From assembly GCA_018991295.1 (NCBI GenBank), contig JAGKSZ010000104.1, positions 1-8,949 of the forward strand: DNA of 8,949 nucleotides, written 5' to 3'. Every line of letters starts with the position of its first letter. Within the stretch, counting starts at the first letter, position 1. This DNA is from Porphyrobacter sp. GTDB lineage: Bacteria; Pseudomonadota; Alphaproteobacteria; Sphingomonadales; Sphingomonadaceae. A program made the position numbers and the translations under genes. Under the pieces are notes generated by a model. That model had not been told where the DNA came from. It worked only from the letters and a program-made list of their open reading frames with translations, and did no database searches. This document shows positions 5,237 to 8,949 of the stretch, piece after piece.

Positions 5237-8200
5237 ATGCAGATCCACCGGCTCAAGCTCAGCGGCTTCAAAAGCTTCGTCGAGCCGGCGGACTTGCGCA
5301 TCGAACCCGGCCTGACCGGGGTTGTCGGCCCCAATGGCTGCGGCAAATCCAACCTGCTCGAAGCGATCCGCTGGGTCATGGGGGAAACCTCGGCCAAATC
5401 GATGCGGTCAGGCGGGATGGAGGACGTGATCTTTGCGGGCACATCCACCCGCCCCCCGCGCGATTTTGCCGAAGTGGTGCTCCACGCCGAGGATGATCGC
5501 GGCGAGGAACTGGTCGTCACCCGCCGGATCGAGCGCGGCGCAGGCAGCGCCTACCGCGTCAACGGGCGCGATGTGCGCGCCAAGGATGTGGCGCTGACCT
5601 TTGCCGATGCGGCAACCGGCGCCCATTCGCCCGCGCTCGTATCGCAGGGCAAGATCGCGCAGGTGATCGCCGCAAGGCCAGCCGAACGCCGCGCCATGCT
5701 CGAAGAAGCCGCCGGGATCGCCGGGCTGCACGTGCGCCGCAAGGATGCCGAAAGCAAGCTGCGCGGCGCCGAGGCCAACCTTGCCCGGCTTGAAGACCTG
5801 ATGGCCGGCCTCGATGCGCAGATCGCCACCTTGAAGCGCCAGGCCAAGCAGGCCGAACGCTACACCGAACTGACAACGAGGATTCAGGCCGCCGAAGCCC
5901 GCCTGCTGTTTGCCCGCTGGCGCGAGGCCGCCGCGGCTGCCAAGGCCGCGCGCGCCGCTGCCCAAGCCGCCGATGCCCGCGTGGCCGAAGCACAAGGCGC
6001 GGTCGAAGTCGCGCAAGCCGAACAGGCAGAGGCCGCACAGGCGCTTGCCGATGCACGCGATGAACTTGCTGACCGCCGCGACGATGCCTCGGCTCACGGG
6101 CACCGGATGGCGGCGCTTGGCGAAAAGCTCGATGCGGCCGAAACCCGGCTGCGCGATCTGGAGCGCCAGCGGACCCGGCTGGAGGAAGACCGCTGCGATG
6201 CCGATCGCCTCACCAATGCCGCGGTTGAGGCGCTGGCTCGGCTGACGCAGGAACTGGGGGCAAGCCGCGAAAGCCTCGCCGCTGCCGAAGCCGCACGCCC
6301 GCGCCTGGCGGAGGCAGCCGAGGACAAGGAACGCGCCAGCCGCGCCGCCGAACTCGCCCTTGCCAAGGCGACCGCCGATCAGGCCGGGGTCGAGGCCGAA
6401 TGGCGCGTGGCCGAAGCCGCGGTCGAACAGGCGCAAAGCCGCCTTGCCCGGATCGAGGGCGAAGCCGCCCGCATCGCCCGCACCCGCGCCGAACTCGAAG
6501 GCGCCAGCGATCCCGAGGCCGATGTGATTGCCGCCCGCGAGGCAGCGGACGAAGCGGCAGAGGAACTTTCTGCCTTGCGCGCCCGGCTGGCCGAGGATCA
6601 GGCCCGCAAGGCGGCCTTGCAGGCACAGCGCGATGATGCGGCGACCGCGCTGGCCTCGGCCCGCGCCGAACTTGCCGGGGTTGAACGCGAACACAATGCC
6701 CTTGCCCGTGACCGCGAAGCCCGCAGCCGCCGCGAGGCCGGGCGGCAGGGCATGGCGACCCCGCTTGACCGCGTCACCGTCACCCCCGGCTATGAACGCG
6801 CCCTTGCAGCGGTGCTGGGCCGCGACGGAAAATCGCCGCTGGGTGCACCTGCGGGCACGCCTGATGGGCGGTTCTGGACAGGCAGCGCCGCCGCCGCGCC
6901 CGCGCCGGTGGCCGAAAGCCTGCTGTCAAAGCTCTCGCAATGCCCGGAAGAACTCAGCGCCCGCCTTGCGCTGGTGCATTGCATCGAGGCCGATGATGGC
7001 CGCACGCTCGCGCCGGGCGAATGGCTGGTGACCCGCGCCGGGCACCTCAGGCGCTGGGATGGCTTCGTTGCCCGCGGCGAAGGCGCCGCCGAGGCCGCGC
7101 AGCTCGAAGCCGCCAACCGCTTTGCCGAACTCGAAGCGGCCCTGCCCCCCTTGCGCGAAGCAGCCGCTGCAGCCGAGGCCGAAGACAAGGCCGTGCGCGA
7201 GGAACTCGCCAGCTTGCAGACGGGCCTCGTGGCGCAGGAACGCGGCATTGCCGCCGCCATCGAGGCCGAACGCCACGCGCTGCGCCGCCTCGATTCGGCG
7301 GAAGCGGCCAAGGAACGCCTCGCTGCGCGCCTTGCGGAACTGGCCGCCAGTGCGACTGACATCGATGCCCAGATTGCGGCCGCCAGGGGCGAGGTTGCCG
7401 CTGCCGAGGCCGCGCGCGAACAGCTTCCGGCGCGCGATGCGGGGCGCGCTGCGCTTGAGGCTGCACAGGCGAAAAATGCCGCCGCCCGCGCCGCGGTGCA
7501 GGCTGCGCTCGCCGATCTTGCCGCGCAGGATCAGGCACTGGCCGCCCTGCGCGAGCGGCTCGCCGCGCAGTCCGCCGACCACGCCGGATGGCAGGCGCGA
7601 TCCTCCGATGCCGAACGGCGCATGGCCGAAACCACTCGGCGCCTTGCCGAAATCGCCGAGGAACACGCCGTCCACGCCGCCAAGCCCGCCGCGCTGACTG
7701 CCGAGATCGAAGCGGGCGAGGCGACCCGCACAAGGCTAGCCGAAGAACTCGCCGCTGCTGACAGCGTGATGCGTGCCGCCGATGCGCGCAGCCGCGCCGC
7801 CGATGCCGCGCTCGCCCAAGTCACCGAAGCCCTTGCCCAAGCCCGCGAAGCCCGCGCCAGCCTTGCCGCCCGCGCCGAAAACGAAGAACTGCGCCGCGCC
7901 GAAATGGCCCGCATTTCGGGCGAACGCTTCCAGTGCCCGCCGCCCATGCTGGGCGAACGCTTCGGCTTTGACGAAAACGATCTTGCCCCTGCCGCCGACG
8001 AATCCGCCGAGCTTGAAAAGCTTACCGCCGCGCGCGAGCGGATCGGCCCGGTCAATCTTGTGGCCGCCGATGAACTCGCCCGGATCGAGGCCGAGCATGG
8101 CTCGTCTGCCGAAGAACAGGCCGAACTGGTCGAGGCCATCGCCCGGCTGCGCGGATCAATCGGCAGCCTCAACCGCGAGGGGCGCGAGCGGCTGCGCGCC

Positions 8201-8665
8201 GCCTTCGAGGCGGTGGACGGGCATTTCCGCGTGCTGTTCACCCGTCTGTTCGAAGGGGGGCAGGCGCATCTTGCGCTGGTCGATTCGGACGATCCGCTGG
8301 AAGCGGGGCTCGAAATCTATGCCCAGCCGCCGGGCAAGCGGCTGCAATCGCTCTCGCTGCTGTCGGGGGGCGAACAGGCGCTGACGGCGACCGCGCTGAT
8401 CTTTGCCCTGTTCCTCACCAACCCCGCCCCGATCTGCGTGCTCGACGAAGTCGATGCGCCATTGGACGATGCCAATGTCGAACGCTTCTGCGATCTGCTC
8501 GAATCGATGGTCGCCACCACCACCACGCGTTACCTGATCGTCACCCACAACGCGGTGACGATGAGCCGGATGCACCGATTGTTCGGGGTGACGATGGCGG
8601 AAAAGGGCGTCTCGCGCCTCGTCAGCGTCGATCTGGGAGAGGCCGCACTGCTGGCAGCCGAATAA
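5237..8665 (+). CDS. smc: Chromosome segregation ATPase SMC
   Basis: A full-length 1142-aa bacterial SMC, the ATPase of the Smc-ScpAB complex that compacts and helps resolve sister chromosomes. The N-terminal head has Walker A GPNGCGKSN (31-39), an R-S-G-G-M-E-D-V-I-F-A-G-T segment (57-69) and Q-loop glutamine Q137. Coiled coil 1 runs from about 165 to 505. A compact hinge (about 506-612) contains GYERALAAVLG and ends in HLRRWDGF. Coiled coil 2 covers about 613-930. The C-terminal head has I-G-P-V-N (936-940), signature LSGGEQ (1042-1047), Walker B ICVLDE (D1070, E1071) and D-loop APLDD (1074-1078). The two coils are of similar length, as expected for an antiparallel arm. They are unusually alanine-rich. 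The length is normal for alphaproteobacterial SMC. Partners scpA and scpB are not here. It is probably cotranscribed with the DsbA-like lipoprotein gene 30 bases upstream. Confidence 0.97.
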   Translation: MQIHRLKLSGFKSFVEPADLRIEPGLTGVVGPNGCGKSNLLEAIRWVMGETSAKSMRSGGMEDVIFAGTSTRPPRDFAEVVLHAEDDRGEELVVTRRIERGAGSAYRVNGRDVRAKDVALTFADAATGAHSPALVSQGKIAQVIAARPAERRAMLEEAAGIAGLHVRRKDAESKLRGAEANLARLEDLMAGLDAQIATLKRQAKQAERYTELTTRIQAAEARLLFARWREAAAAAKAARAAAQAADARVAEAQGAVEVAQAEQAEAAQALADARDELADRRDDASAHGHRMAALGEKLDAAETRLRDLERQRTRLEEDRCDADRLTNAAVEALARLTQELGASRESLAAAEAARPRLAEAAEDKERASRAAELALAKATADQAGVEAEWRVAEAAVEQAQSRLARIEGEAARIARTRAELEGASDPEADVIAAREAADEAAEELSALRARLAEDQARKAALQAQRDDAATALASARAELAGVEREHNALARDREARSRREAGRQGMATPLDRVTVTPGYERALAAVLGRDGKSPLGAPAGTPDGRFWTGSAAAAPAPVAESLLSKLSQCPEELSARLALVHCIEADDGRTLAPGEWLVTRAGHLRRWDGFVARGEGAAEAAQLEAANRFAELEAALPPLREAAAAAEAEDKAVREELASLQTGLVAQERGIAAAIEAERHALRRLDSAEAAKERLAARLAELAASATDIDAQIAAARGEVAAAEAAREQLPARDAGRAALEAAQAKNAAARAAVQAALADLAAQDQALAALRERLAAQSADHAGWQARSSDAERRMAETTRRLAEIAEEHAVHAAKPAALTAEIEAGEATRTRLAEELAAADSVMRAADARSRAADAALAQVTEALAQAREARASLAARAENEELRRAEMARISGERFQCPPPMLGERFGFDENDLAPAADESAELEKLTAARERIGPVNLVAADELARIEAEHGSSAEEQAELVEAIARLRGSIGSLNREGRERLRAAFEAVDGHFRVLFTRLFEGGQAHLALVDSDDPLEAGLEIYAQPPGKRLQSLSLLSGGEQALTATALIFALFLTNPAPICVLDEVDAPLDDANVERFCDLLESMVATTTTRYLIVTHNAVTMSRMHRLFGVTMAEKGVSRLVSVDLGEAALLAAE

Positions 8666-8949
8666 TCAGGCCTCCAGCGCGGCGGCAAGCCGGGCGCGCA
8701 CCGCTTTCAGCCCGGCGATCACTTCGGCCATGTCCGGGCCTTCGGAAACCATCAGGCGCACGCCGGGGGCAGCGCCCTCGCCCGCATCGACGCGGCGTTC
8801 GCCCGAGCGGCGGTCGTCCTTGCGGCGATCAAGGGGGGATTTGGCGGCCGCGCGCAGCACCGCTTCGGCGCCCTTGAGGGGGTAGCCTTCGCGGTTGACC
8901 AGCCGATCGATCATCTCGACCAGCGCGACATCGGCGGGGCGAGAGTAAA
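8666..8949 (-). CDS. MerR-family transcriptional regulator, C-terminal part, cut by window edge
   Basis: The frame is open to the right edge and reads YSRPADVALVEMIDRLVNRE followed by GYPLKGAEAVLR. This matches the second half of a MerR winged-helix DNA-binding domain (the Y-R-x-x-D-V-x-L-L-x-x-I and E-G-Y-T-I-K-G-V-x-x-L-L pattern). An internal ATG at 8914 would remove most of that motif, so the true start lies beyond the window. After the domain comes a highly charged stretch (DRRKDDRRSGERR) and then a helix ending VRARLAAALEA. The visible part has no cysteine or histidine, so a metal- or redox-sensing MerR of the classical kind is unlikely, and there is no room for a large ligand-binding domain. 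In sphingomonads a short MerR gene of this type often lies next to ihfA; that is from memory and cannot be checked here. The stop directly abuts the smc stop on the other strand. Confidence 0.8.
   Translation of the reverse strand, partial: YSRPADVALVEMIDRLVNREGYPLKGAEAVLRAAAKSPLDRRKDDRRSGERRVDAGEGAAPGVRLMVSEGPDMAEVIAGLKAVRARLAAALEA

Noticed and set aside
5930..6060. Ala/Glu repeats in smc as a tandem DNA repeat
   Set aside because: The periodicity comes from alanine-rich coiled-coil heptads encoded by GCC/GCG and GAA/GAG codons; no exact repeated DNA unit is seen.
5408..6694. A 428-codon open frame on the minus strand inside smc
   Set aside because: It lies opposite the SMC head and coiled coil, is Gly/Phe-rich with no domain, and exists because the codon bias of the coding strand leaves few stops on the other strand.
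1..8949. A hidden defence, mobile or CRISPR system
   Set aside because: Every stretch is accounted for by core genes in compact order. There are no spaced direct repeats, integrase or transposase motifs, tRNA ends, or blocks of odd composition.

Overview
This window is a GC-rich (about two-thirds G+C by eye) chromosomal segment from an alphaproteobacterium, most likely a member of the Sphingomonadales (Erythrobacter/Novosphingobium-like). The basis is the protein style (Ala/Gly/Arg-rich, D-x-A and A-E-A runs), the GPNGCGKSN Walker A form of SMC, and the gene order DUF721 - DsbA-like thioredoxin - smc next to a divergent mutY, an arrangement I know from alphaproteobacteria. It reads as ordinary, densely packed core genome. 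There is no CRISPR array, insertion sequence, integrase, tRNA or rRNA, and no stretch over 300 bases without a gene.

Left part (1-1971): two genes run leftwards. A Tat-exported serine hydrolase of the beta-lactamase/esterase family VIII fold (314-1639) is joined by a TGATG stop/start overlap to the first 104 codons of a probable NADH pyrophosphatase, nudC, which runs off the window. Divergent from them, across a 110-base intergenic region holding a perfect 7-bp inverted repeat and a probable promoter, is a 73-aa hydrophobic small membrane protein (1750-1971). It meets mutY tail to tail, and both stop codons lie in one CTAG palindrome.

Middle and right part: mutY (1968-3011, minus strand) is divergent, with a gap of only about 29 bases, from a rightward cluster. 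The cluster is a DUF721/DciA-like protein (3041-3616), a periplasmic DsbA-like thioredoxin (3613-4341, ATGA overlap), a second DsbA-like protein that is a predicted lipoprotein (4457-5206, preceded by a 115-base gap with its own ribosome binding site and possible promoter), and the chromosome-organising ATPase SMC (5237-8665). A stem-loop overlaps the smc ribosome binding site. SMC abuts, with no spacer, a convergent MerR-family regulator whose N-terminus lies beyond the window.

Functionally the window mixes genome maintenance (MutY removes A opposite 8-oxoG; a DUF721 protein of the helicase-loader family; SMC condenses and helps segregate the chromosome) with envelope thiol chemistry (two tandem DsbA paralogues) and envelope hydrolysis (the Tat-exported hydrolase). 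I found no convincing undescribed multi-gene system. The points most worth a second look are the promoter-proximal inverted repeat, the soluble/lipoprotein DsbA pair with a conserved second cysteine pair, the divergent SMC hinge, and the hairpin at the smc start.
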